From NCBI GenBank assembly GCA_015680685.1, contig MNCI01035238.1, positions 594,922 to 658,921 of the forward strand: DNA of 64,000 bases, in the 5' to 3' direction. This document shows positions 22,698 to 32,479 of this stretch, in pieces (positions within the stretch are counted from its first letter, which is position 1; each line of letters begins with the position of its first letter). The stretch is from Gnetum montanum. Taxonomy: Eukaryota > Streptophyta > Gnetopsida > Gnetales > Gnetaceae. The notes beneath the pieces were generated by a model. It was not told the DNA's origin, searched no databases, and saw only the letters and a list, made by a program, of their open reading frames with translations. The position numbers were made by a program, and so were the translations under genes.

Positions 22698-23615
22698 TGA
22701 TGAGTGGTGAGGCACCCCTACACTTAACCATACGAATATGAGCATTTCATGCATGATCTGGTCGAACTCCGCAGATGGGCTAGTTGTGGTATCTAGAAAG
22801 TTACTCATAGGTCCCAGTTCGCTATCTTCCCACCTAGACTAGTATTAGCTTTGTCATGTATGGTTTAGTCCAGAGTGAGGTGTATGATGTGTTTCTACAC
22901 TAGTACTACTCTTGAGTATGATGGAAAATAATATTAATTAAACTAGGGGAGAGAGAGAGTTTAAGCTAGCTTAAGTGTGATGAGCATCCATTCCTTAATC
23001 ATCTATACAAATCTTGGACCTTGTGCATAATGGCCACTAGGATTACCAAGCGCATGACCTAAGTATGCTACTGGGTTACCAAGTAGTCACACTTGAATGC
23101 TTAGGATTAAGCCGTACTCATTCCATGTTACTAGGAGATAAGGGTGAAGAGATATTAACTAAGAAAGCAGTAAATAACCGTTAAATAAATAAAAACTAAA
23201 TAAATAATTAAGCTAAGTGGATGCTACAATGGTAAAGTAATCTCGATCTTTATTGCCGGTCATGTGCATGTCCAAGTACGTCACACTCAAATAAGGATGT
23301 CGTACAATTACAATTACTACACTACGAGCATGCATTGGGAGGAAAGGGTTGAGAGAAACTTAAACTTAAAACTTACAATAAAATCTAGGAACTAATGCCA
23401 AAACCAAGTGTGCCATCTTTTATTTATAAGCTCACACCGGAACGGCGATATCGCGTACGCAATATCGCATGCAGGCCGTGATATCGCGTATGCGATATCG
23501 GGGGTCCGATAATAGGGGTCTGATATCGGGACCTAGTATCTTATATTAGGGCTTCGATAATAGGGCTCTGATAATAGGGCTCCAATAACTAGGCCTGACA
23601 GACCATGACTCATCA
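22698..23615 (-). repeat. 3' LTR of E3
   Basis: The 918-bp LTR runs from TGATGAGTGG to CATGACTCATCA, with an 8-bp perfect inverted repeat at its ends. GATATC palindromes and GATAATAGGG repeats lie at 23443-23590. Confidence 0.92.
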
Positions 23616-23648
23616 TACCCCCACAACTGAATAACAACTCGTCCTCGA
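23616..23648 (-). promoter_or_regulatory. Polypurine tract region of E3
   Basis: The minus strand reads CTCGAGGACGAGTTGTTATT and then GTTGTGGGGGTA directly against the LTR. Confidence 0.8.
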
Positions 23649-23814
23649 GTCAAAGAAAGTGAGGAACAAGTTCAATTGATTACACAGTGGATAGGTATGG
23701 GATTATTAACTAACTAGGATTTATTCATGCTATAGTTGAGGATTAAACAAAATTTGGACACAAACACAAAAGATAAAACTTGTGGGACTCATGAGGTTCC
23801 TAGTAGTGATGGCT

Positions 23815-24226
23815 CCTTCATGGGTGCCCTTCCTTTGTTCTACATGCTAGGCTTCTGAGATTGATACCATTGAAGAAGCATATGTCATTTCTTCTCTTCT
23901 ATCCATGGATTATGAGCCGTCCATGCTGATGCTCTAATGTTTGATGAAGTTGGCACTTTCCATGGATGCAGTAGCTGTGGGAACACTTGATTGGCATTGA
24001 CATGTTATGCCACAAATAGTCGTCGTTCCTCTTCATAGGTTTGGGCCCTTACCTCTCCTTCTTTTTCTTGGATAGATTATGCAGTAACAAGAGTTCCATG
24101 ATGGATGTTGAATGATTGTGCCTCCTGCTCTACATGTTCTGCATGAAGTCCTTGGCCTCTGCCTCCCCCTGGTCATTCAGTTGCACCTTGAGAAGGTCCT
24201 CCTTATTTTCCTCTTTTATAGGCCAT
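23815..24226 (-). pseudogene. Small 3' reading frame of E3 (counterpart of E2 28834-29271)
   Basis: From an ATG at 24224-24226 the minus strand gives MAYKRGK, GGGRGQGLHAEHVEQEAQS, FNIHHGTLV, AQTYEEERRLFV and AHNPWIEEKK, with several stops. Each piece has a close match in the E2 frame. No known family is recognised. Position between the Gag region and the polypurine tract is where Athila-type elements may carry an extra gene, but no membrane or signal segment is visible. Confidence 0.55.
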
Positions 24227-25597
24227 CTATAATCACACAAAGATCAATTGTTAGTAAGGTTATTGAAAGAAGTTCAATGATTTAATACCTTACTCATTGC
24301 CTTTAATAAAGGTTGAATTCTTTGCTTAGTGTGATTTTAGAGTTAGAAATGTTTTTCAAGGAAGTTGCCCTAAAATTTTAATGTCAGACCTGGTTTGTTT
24401 AAGTGACACATAAAAAGACATGGTTTTGAGGAATGTTTGATAAAATGATGATAAAGGAAAGAATAGATATGGCAATGAAGTACTTGGAGGGTATAAGGTG
24501 ATGTGGTGGTGTGCAACAAGTACAAATTGCAAAAGTCACGCAAGTGGGTCCTCCCCAAAGCAAGTTCTAGCCTATAATTCCCTTTCATAACCACACCTTA
24601 AAATGTTCATAGGTACTAGAAAGGTTAAATGCAATCCACACCAATTGCACAAAACACACACATGTAGATACCACCGAAATGAGGTAAGAATTCTATGCTA
24701 CACAAGACACGAGCTACAATTACATGAATAGTGAGATGAGACGGACTATAGAAGGGATTGTAGAGATTGGGACATGAGGTAATTATCCTAGGGCACAATG
24801 AATCCTATGTGTAAAGCATGATTAATGTGTCATTAACCCATTGTTCCAAGATCAGGACCAAGTCCATTCCTCTGATCAGTGACACCGCATTGTTTTATCC
24901 CATGATGAGTGACTATGAGAGTACCATAACAACAAGGCGTACAATCACTTGGCATTTTTTTCAAAGGAGGAGTGATTTTTTCTTTGTGGCATGTTTGTTT
25001 TTGTTTTTGTTATTTTCTTTTTGAATGCTGAATCCAAAGAAGCCGCCAACCTTTAGGCATGGGTACATGTCTTTCTAGTGGGACCCCCTAGAATAGCATT
25101 GGATTTTTAAGTGCCTTTTGATTACTCTTACTCCCATTTTGTGTTAGATCTACAAGGATCTTAGTACAACCACATTGCGTGATAACTCTCGCAGACATCA
25201 CCAAAGAGAATCCACAAGTCCCCTTGATGTCACACCTAATCATTCCCTCTTGGTCCATCCTTCTTCATTCTAGGTACAATGAGGATAAAATTAATTTTAA
25301 GTTTTAAGAATGTCAAGAATATCACTGTACCCTCGAACAAAACCTCTTATTTGTAGAATGGATGAGTGATTGTAATGGGCCCACTATCCACATAATTGAT
25401 CGTTCGAGACTCGATAACATAGAACACACCTCAACCAATGAGCCACATGAGTGTCTTATTCATAGATGAGATTACTTATAAAAAGATAAAAATACCAAAA
25501 AGACAAAAAAATAAAACAAGAAGTTAAAAGATGAAAAACTAGAAAAAAAATTCTAAAATTAAAGAAAATGAAAAGTATTTATTAATCCTGCTTGTTG
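24227..25597 (-). other. Noncoding 3' half of E3
   Basis: It holds the conserved blocks seen in E1, E2 and E4 at 24530-24566 and 25209-25235, and an A-rich tract near 25480-25570. No supported gene. Confidence 0.65.
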
Positions 25598-27582
25598 TTA
25601 AAATGGGGGATATCCCCCATAACTAAATGGTTCAGCATGGCGAGGATTAACAAATGAAATATGAGAATCCTTACATGTTGGAAAGATTGAAACTTGGTCA
25701 TACTTACCCCATTGGGGTTCACACATCTAATTGTAGTAAGCGTAGTGGGGAAATTTATAAGATGTGGTTCCCTAGTAAAGAGTTGACCCACTATGATACT
25801 TGAGACCATAAGATAGCATGCAAGGATCGGGATGTCGCCCTCCATGGTTGTATTCATTGGGCCGTATGGTTGTTGGCATGTTAATTGGTGGCCCTGTTGA
25901 AGTGACACGAGGTGTTGGGTTTGAAGAGAAGGGTGCACCACACTGTTGGACTTGTGCTAAGTTGGAGAATGTAGTGGCCTTGTAATTATGTTGTCCCTTC
26001 CTATGGTCATGTCTAAAGAAGGGATGCCTTCGATGTTGAGGAGGTCTCTCATTGCTATTAGCAATAGTAGCACAAGTAACATTCATGGGTTGTTGCTGTG
26101 GTGTAGGAACTTTAGGAATAGTTGGTGGTGATGTAGAAGGAGGAAAAGGATGAGAATGTTGAAATTTGGGAGAATTGTAAGGTACACAAGGCGGTGGTTG
26201 TGTTGAGGACATGGGCAGATAGTATTGAGGAGAATGATAATGCGGTGAGATAGAGTATGTTGACCTAGTTGGAGAAATAGGATATTGGACTAGATAAGCA
26301 TTTGGATTTGGATGATATGAAGGGTGTCTCCAGTTTAGGGATGACTTCCCCACGACTAGGATTGTTGCCACTGTCATTGAACATAGTATCTTTGTACGAA
26401 CTCTGGGTGTAACGTGTTTCCTCAATGCTCATATAAATGTAACAAGATTGGGCATTGGCCCTTGGGGTGATTGTACAAGAAAATGTTGCATTCATATGTA
26501 TGATCGGTAGTTGAGCTCTTATTTTCCTCATCCCTTCTTTCCCAATGTCTAAAGATATTTTGTCCTGCTTCTCAAGTTGTCAAAACTTTATCTCCAATAA
26601 TATTGATATATTCTCCACACTTTGTATGCGTCCATTCCAGCATCTTATTGATCTTTTCCTTGATTTCCTCTAATGATTGTTGTACTGGAAAAGATGGTTC
26701 TTCCACCTTGTGATAGGTTGATTTCTCCTTTTTATGATTATTGACCTCTATTAAGTTGAGATTTTGGTCCCATTTATGTATTTCAACACTCTCCCATCTA
26801 ACCATTTCTCCTTCTTCTTTTGCTACCAGCTTAATAAGCTCTTGGAATTGATGGGTTCGTAGTTCATATAGTTGACCTCGGGCATAGATCCCTAGGGTCT
26901 CTCTTGTTTCATCACAAAGCGAATCAATGATATGGTACATTAGCCTTTCCTCGGAGAACTCATGGCCTGGACAGTTGTTTAATAGTGCATAATATCTTTC
27001 TAAGGCCATGTCCAAGGGTTCATGTTGTGCTTGTTTCCACTCTTGGATTTTTTTCCTCAAGGCCAACACTCTTGCATAGGTTTGATATCTTTCGTTAAAG
27101 AGTTCTACCATTGTTGGCCAACATCGTATTGAATTTGGTTTTAACGATCTATACCATACTTTTTCTTGGCCAACAAGTGTCATAGGGAAGAGCTTGAGTT
27201 TTTGCCAACTGTTATCAATGTTGTTCCATGCATAGGCATCATAGAAGGCTTGTAAATGTTACTGTGGATCTAAGTCATAGCCTCCTGAGAAATTGGAAAA
27301 GTTGTTTAAATCGAGCCTAGGTAGGCAGCTCTCTTTACGATGCCTACGGGAGATTCGAACAACCTCTTGTATATGCGTTAGGCTTGTAGTGGCCAGTAGG
27401 GGTTCATCGTCATCAGGTAAGTTATGCTTTCATGCGTTGGGACAATGTTGACTTCATTTATGTTTATAAGAAACCTCCACTTCGGATTGCGTACTCCAAT
27501 CTTCATTGTCGGATAATTCGTTGGTTCTCCAATAAATTGCCTCACTAGATGTGGCATTATCATAGTCTTGTAGGAGAGGCAT
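25598..27582 (-). pseudogene. Gag of E3 (broken, best-preserved Gag core of the family)
   Basis: The start is MPLLQDYDNATSSEAIYWR at 27582. The Gag core is open from 27183 to 26572, about 200 codons, with KVWYRSLKPNSIRCWPTMV, LFNERYQTYARVLALRKKI, EPLDMALERYYALL and QLYELRTHQFQELIKLVAKE. The knuckle-like motif C-NIF-LYN-H-PKGQ-C is at 26452-26490. A Pro/His-rich tail ends SYGGYPPF at the stop 25598-25600. Frameshifts and stops separate the start, core and tail. No protease follows. Confidence 0.87.
26452..26490 (-). other. Shortened knuckle-like motif in E3 Gag
   Basis: C-X2-F-X3-H-X4-C followed by PIL, matching the motif at the same place in E1, E2, E4 and E5. Confidence 0.7.
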
Positions 27583-27703
27583 GGTTGTAAAATTGTGTGT
27601 GAATTTATATGTGAATTTTTATAATTATTTCTTCCTAAAAGATATATTGTTAATTCCTATATAGGGACCTTGTATGATATAACTAATCTAGATAACTAGC
27701 ACC

Positions 27704-27723
27704 GTCCCTGGCAATGGTGCCAA
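27704..27723 (-). promoter_or_regulatory. Primer-binding site of E3 (tRNA-Asp type)
   Basis: The minus strand reads TTGGCACCATTGCCAGGGAC, differing from the tRNA-Asp complement at a few C/T positions. Confidence 0.85.
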
Positions 27724-27968
27724 TGATGAGTGGCGAGGTACCCCTACACTCAACCATATGAATATGAGTGTTTCACGCATGATCTAGTCAAACTTCGCAG
27801 ACAGGCTAGTTATGGTATCTAGATAGTTACTTGTAGGTCACAGTTCACTGTCTTCCCACTTGGACTAGTATTAGCTTTGTCACGTATGGTTTAGTCCAAA
27901 GTGAGGTGTATGATGTGTTTCTACACTNNNNNNNNNNNNNNNNNNNNNNNNNNNNNNNNNNNNNNNNN

Positions 27969-28009
<41 letters not shown>

Positions 28010-28620
28010 TAGGATAGCTTAAGTGCAATGAGCATTCGTTCCTTAATCATCCTTACACTTCTTGGACCTCATGCATGACTGCCACTGGGATTACCAAGCG
28101 CATGGCCTAAGTAAGCTACAAGGTTACCAAGTAGTCATACTTGAATGCTTGTGATTAAGTCATACTCATTCCACATTACTAGGAGATAAGGGTGAACAGA
28201 TATTAACTAAGAAAGCAGTAAATAACAATTAAATAAATAATTAAGATAAGTGGATGCTACAATGATAAAGTAATCTCGATCTTTATTGCTGATCATGTGC
28301 ATGTCCAAGTACGTCACACTCAAATAAGGATTTCGTACAATTACAATTACCACACTGTGGGCATTCACTGGGAGGAAAGGGTTGAGAGGAACTTAAACTT
28401 AAAACTTACAATAAAATATAAGAACTAATTCCAAAAACAAGTGTGCCACCTTTTATTTATAGGCTCACACCGAAACCACAATATCACGTACACGATATCG
28501 CATGCAGGCCGTGATATCGCGTACACGATATCGGGGGTCTGATAACAAGGGTCCAATATCGGGACCTAGCATCTTGTATCAGGGCTTCAATAACTAGGCC
28601 TAACAAACCATGACTCATCA
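27724..28620 (-). repeat. 5' LTR of E3, containing an assembly gap
   Basis: The LTR runs from TGATGAGTGGCG to ATGACTCATCA. A run of 41 N (27928-27968) and a GA microsatellite (27969-28007) replace the segment that in the partner LTR reads from 22905 to about 22965. Confidence 0.9.
27928..28007. repeat. Sequence gap (N) and GA microsatellite
   Basis: Forty-one N are followed by about 19 GA units. The partner LTR has only a short GAGAGAGAGAG at the same place (22950-22960). Confidence 0.95.
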
Positions 28621-28625
28621 ATGTT

Positions 28626-28833
28626 CCTCAAAACCATTACATGTCCTTTTATGTGTCACCCAAACAGATCAGGTCTGACATTAAACTTTTAGGGCAACTT
28701 CCATGAAAAATCTCTAACCCTAAAATCACACTAAGCAATGAATTAAATATTTATTAAAGGCAATGAGTAAGGGATAAGATAACCAAATTTCTTTAAACAA
28801 CCTTACTAACAATTGGTCCTTATGTGATTATAG
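28626..28833 (+). other. E2 interior resumed after E3
   Basis: This segment continues the E2 noncoding half after the E3 insertion. Its reverse complement matches 24290-24430 of E3 (GTCAGACCTG and GTGACACATAAAA blocks), which confirms the join. Confidence 0.75.
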
Positions 28834-29271
28834 ATGGCCCCTAAAATAGGACAACAAGGAGGACTTTCTAAAGGTGTAGCTAAATGCCCAAAAGGAGGCA
28901 GAGGCCAAGGACGTCATTTAGAACATGCAGAGTAGGAGGCACAATCATTCAACATTCATCAGAAAACTCTTGTCATTGCATAATCTGGCCAAGAAAAAGG
29001 TGGAGAGGTTAGGTCCAAAGCCTATGAAGAGGAACAACGACTATTTGTGACATGGTATGTCAAGGCTAATCAAGTGTTGCCGCAGCTACCATGTCCATGG
29101 GAAGTGCCAACTCCATCAAACATTGGAACATCAACATGGATGGCTCATGATCCTTGGACAAAATAGGAGAAACTTCAAACACTTCTTCAACAGTATCAAT
29201 CTCAGAAGCTTGGAGCATAGGACAAAGGAAAGGCACCCATGGAGGAGCCACCACCACCAAGAACCACATGA
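28834..29271 (+). pseudogene. Small 3' reading frame of E2
   Basis: An ATG at 28834 opens a frame of about 145 codons to a TGA at 29269-29271, with four internal stops. It reads MAPKIGQQGGLSKG, GGRGQGRHLEHAE, EAQSFNIHQKTLV, YEEEQRLFVTWYVKANQV, PCPWEVPTPSNIGTSTWMAH and APMEEPPPPRTT. The same order is present in E3 at 24226-23815. A DPW-EK-Q-LQ segment also appears in E1 near 30440. The protein family is not recognised; it is hydrophilic, Gly/Arg-rich at the start and probably helical later. Confidence 0.55.
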
Positions 29272-29419
29272 GTTCTACAAGCATTGTATTTTGTGTCTCT
29301 ATCTAAATTTTGTTTAATCCCACACTACGGCATGAACCAATCCATGGTCATTCAATAATCCCATACCTATCCATTTTTTATAATTGAATGAACTTGTTCC
29401 TCACTTTGTTTGACTTGAG

Positions 29420-29447
29420 GATGAGTTTTTATTCAGTCATGGGGGTA
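29420..29447 (+). promoter_or_regulatory. Polypurine tract region of E2
   Basis: GAGGATGAGTTTTTATTC leads to CATGGGGGTA directly before the 3' LTR. Confidence 0.82.
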
Positions 29448-30326
29448 TGATGAATCACAGTTTGCCAAGCCCCGATATCAGGTATGTGATATTAAGTACA
29501 CAATATCGGGTACCTAATATCTCAGCCTAGATATGATATTGTATACATGATATCGTGATTCTTATGTTGGCCTATAAATATAGCACTCAGGTGCACAAGG
29601 AGGAGTGTTTCTCTAATAATTCTTTAGGTTAAGTCTTTTTGTCAGTTTTTAGTTAATTTCCTATTCCTTTTCCCAAGTGCATGCCTACAGTGTAATGCTT
29701 GTAATTGTACAGAACCTTTGTTTGAGTGTGATGTACTTGGACATGCACATGATTAGCAATAACAATTGAGATTACTCCATCATTGTAGTATTCATTTAGT
29801 TTTTAATTGTTTAACTATTAATTATTATTTATTATTTTCTTAGTTAATATTTCTTTATCATCATTTACTATTCCTATTATTAATGCAAAATGAGTATGTC
29901 TTAATCACGAACATTTAAGTGTCACTACGTGGAAACCCAATAGCATATCAGTAGTACTCAAGTAATGTGCGCTTGGTAATACTAGACATAGTACATGAAG
30001 TCCAAGATGCGTATAGATGATTAAGGATGGATGCTCATCACACTTAGGCTAGCTTAGATATTATTTCATATTTCTTATTAGCTTAATCAAGATTATTTCT
30101 CATTGTCTTTAGGAGTAGCATAGTGTTAAAAACCATATCATACACCTCACTCTAGACTAAACCATACATGACAAAGCAAATACTAGTCTAGGTGGGAAGA
30201 CAACGAACTGCAATCGATGTATAACTGTTTAGGTGCCACAACTAGTTCATCCATGAAGTTAGACCAGATCACATGTACATGATCATATTCATATGGTTGA
30301 GCATAGGGGTACCTATCCACTCATCA
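29448..30326 (+). repeat. 3' LTR of E2
   Basis: The 879-bp LTR matches 18094-18965 along its length, with TGATGAATCAC at the start and CCACTCATCA at the end. GATATC palindromes lie at 29473-29560. Confidence 0.92.
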
Positions 30327-30331
30327 GCAGA
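30327..30331. repeat. Target-site duplication of E2, right (GCAGA)
   Basis: It matches 18089-18093 exactly. Confidence 0.92.
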
Positions 30332-32479
30332 GCTCTTCAAAAATCCATTGAAGATGATTCTTCTTATTGCCACTAGTAGTGGCAGACTTTCAACCTTGAT
30401 TATTATGTTGATGCTTCTCTAGTTATGTGGAACATTCTTGAAGGATGGACTGAAATTTCTTCTCATCATCCCATGGATCTAGCAAACATGTGATGCTTGA
30501 GTTGTTATCTTGTATGTGCTACAATTTGTCCATGGGCATATCCTTTGTTGTCCCTCTCTTGGCTTCATTTTCATGCCTGGCCAAAGACCTTCTTCCTTAG
30601 GCATTTCCTTTAGCATCACTTGTAGTCATGAAAGTCTCAACATTAGTTTTTGTAAATTTTCCTTAATAATTAACCCTTTTCAGATCCCTTAGTTTTCATT
30701 TAAGTACAAGGTGATGACAACATACTATGCCCAAGGCTATGAGGTAACTCAAAGCATCAAGCTATTCACATTATTTTGATCAATTACTATTAGTTACCAT
30801 GATTTTCAAAAATAGAATGTTAGAAAAATTTCAAAGCAGACATCCCTAGCCCCCATGACTAATAAGCATAACTCCGAAAGCACATAAGTTTTCAAACAAT
30901 TGAAACCAAAGGTCAAATTCAAAAGATGGCCAAGAAATATTAATGGATATGGAAATAGAAAAGTAGGAGAAATTAATAAAACAAATGAGAAGTAGTCCCA
31001 AAATTATGCATAAATTTAGAGAAATCGTCACTAATGTTCTGGAAGATGTGAAGGTTAGTTCAAAGCCATGATTAACAAAAGTTATGCAAGTGGGTCCTTC
31101 CAAAAGTAGGCTCTTGCCATAATGCCCTTGCATAACCACTTCTATAAATGTATGTGGGCACCTAAAAAGTTAAATGTAGACCATGCCTTTGTTCCAAATA
31201 ACACACAACTATCATGGTTGGGATTTTACACTATAGTACATAAAACCAAAAGGCTCATAATCACATGCAGCAGTGAGGTAAATAATGGGATAAAAAGGGG
31301 TTTCCGAGATTAGGATGTAAGGTACTTGACCATGTCCACAATAGGTTCTTGTGATAAATGTGATTAAAATGATTAGCATACCTATCTGTCCAAGTTCAGA
31401 CCAAGTCCATACCATGAACAGTAACCTCACATTGATGTGTTCCATCCTACCAACCACCATGAGTCCACAACCACCTCAAAGAATAATCATCACTCCAAAA
31501 AGAGAAGAAGGAAGGGCCTTAGTTAAAGGAGTGCCTTTAGGCATGGGTAACATGTCTTTCTAGCCCCAGAACCAATGCTTGTAGCTCATTATTATGTCTA
31601 AGGGATGTGCTTTGAATTTCCATTATTGTGTTTTTTCTTTCTTTTTTTGTTGTTTTTTTTTATTTTGTTTCTTTTTTTTTCTTTTTTTTTAAGTGGAAAC
31701 AACACCATGCAAAGATAGAGATTCCTTTTATTGTTCAATCGAGGAGTGATGGTATGTTCCAAGAGGAGTCATAAACCACATGAAGGAAATCAAGAAGAAA
31801 ACCCAACAAGTCCCCTTGAGGTCACACCCTTTGCCATTCGCACTTGGTCATTCCCTCTTTCTTCAAGGTACAATGATCATTGATTAATTTTAGTTCCATG
31901 AAAGAAGAACCAAATTTTTTTCATGAAAAAGACCTTTTATTCAAAGAACTAGAGGGATGGACGAGGTGGTCTCATTGCTTTACACAATTACTTACCCAAT
32001 CATCTTGATAGCATAGCACAAAGACCCAACACATAGTGTTAACTTCTGCATCATGACTTGACAATATTACTAACAAAAACATGAAATACATTCATTAAAC
32101 ATAAAAAGAATGACTCAGGAAAAGAGAAAAATATTAAGAAATGGAAAACATATGAAGAATAAAAAAATTTTGGAAGAAATAGGAAAAGGATTAAAAAAAT
32201 TAAAAAAAAAGGTAAAAAATATATTTATTAGTTCTTGAACTAGGATGGAGCATCTCCCCCACAACTAATCTTATGGCTACACATTCAAGAGATGGACCAC
32301 ACAATCCCATGCTTATACACCACCATTTTTCCATCTATCACCATTATTGATTTAATTAATCACATGCTAGCATATCTAACATTGGTGATAGCCTCGTATG
32401 GATCATTCAGAGATGTATCTTCATTTGGACTTAAAGGTCTTTCCATTTTGGGAGATCCAGATGTGTTTACTTCTTCTTC
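30332..32479 (-). other. Noncoding 3' half of E1
   Basis: Conserved blocks shared with E2-E4 are at 31081-31115 (GCAAGTGGGTCC) and 31803-31830 (CAAGTCCCCTTGAGGTCACA). Pyrimidine-rich low complexity occupies 31615-31695, and an A-rich tract 32150-32220. A degraded relative of the E2/E3 3' frame is visible near 30600-30350 (DPWDDEKKFQSILQE). Confidence 0.6.

Larger units (their letters stand above)
22698..28620 (-). mobile_element. E3: gypsy-like, Gag-only LTR element, innermost of the nest
   Basis: The minus-strand element has 5' LTR 27724-28620, primer site 27704-27723, Gag 27582-25598, a small 3' frame at 24226 downwards, polypurine tract 23616-23648 and 3' LTR 22698-23615. The perfect duplication ATGTT flanks it. 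Removing it rejoins the E2 interior: the flanking sequence reads continuously as the counterpart of E3's own 24361-24460. The LTRs differ at about two dozen of the first 205 positions, nearly all transitions. Confidence 0.93.
18094..30326 (+). mobile_element. E2: gypsy-like, Gag-only LTR element, middle of the nest
   Basis: The plus-strand element has 5' LTR 18094-18965, primer-binding site from 18966, Gag 19100-21437, a small 3' reading frame at 28834-29271, polypurine tract to 29447 and 3' LTR 29448-30326. GCAGA duplications flank it. It sits inside E1 and is itself interrupted by E3 at 22698-28620. Without E3 its interior is about 4.6 kb. No enzyme domains were found. Confidence 0.92.

Noticed and set aside
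23443-23590. Regularly spaced palindromes considered as a CRISPR array
   Set aside because: Spacing is far too short, the sequence is a plant LTR, and unit sequences vary.
26265-26531. Minus-strand open frame overlapping the E3 Gag
   Set aside because: It is a shifted reading of the Gag region; only its knuckle-containing part corresponds to Gag and is covered there.
29066-29284. Minus-strand open frame opposite the E2 small 3' frame
   Set aside because: The plus-strand reading is supported by its match in E3; the minus reading is not.
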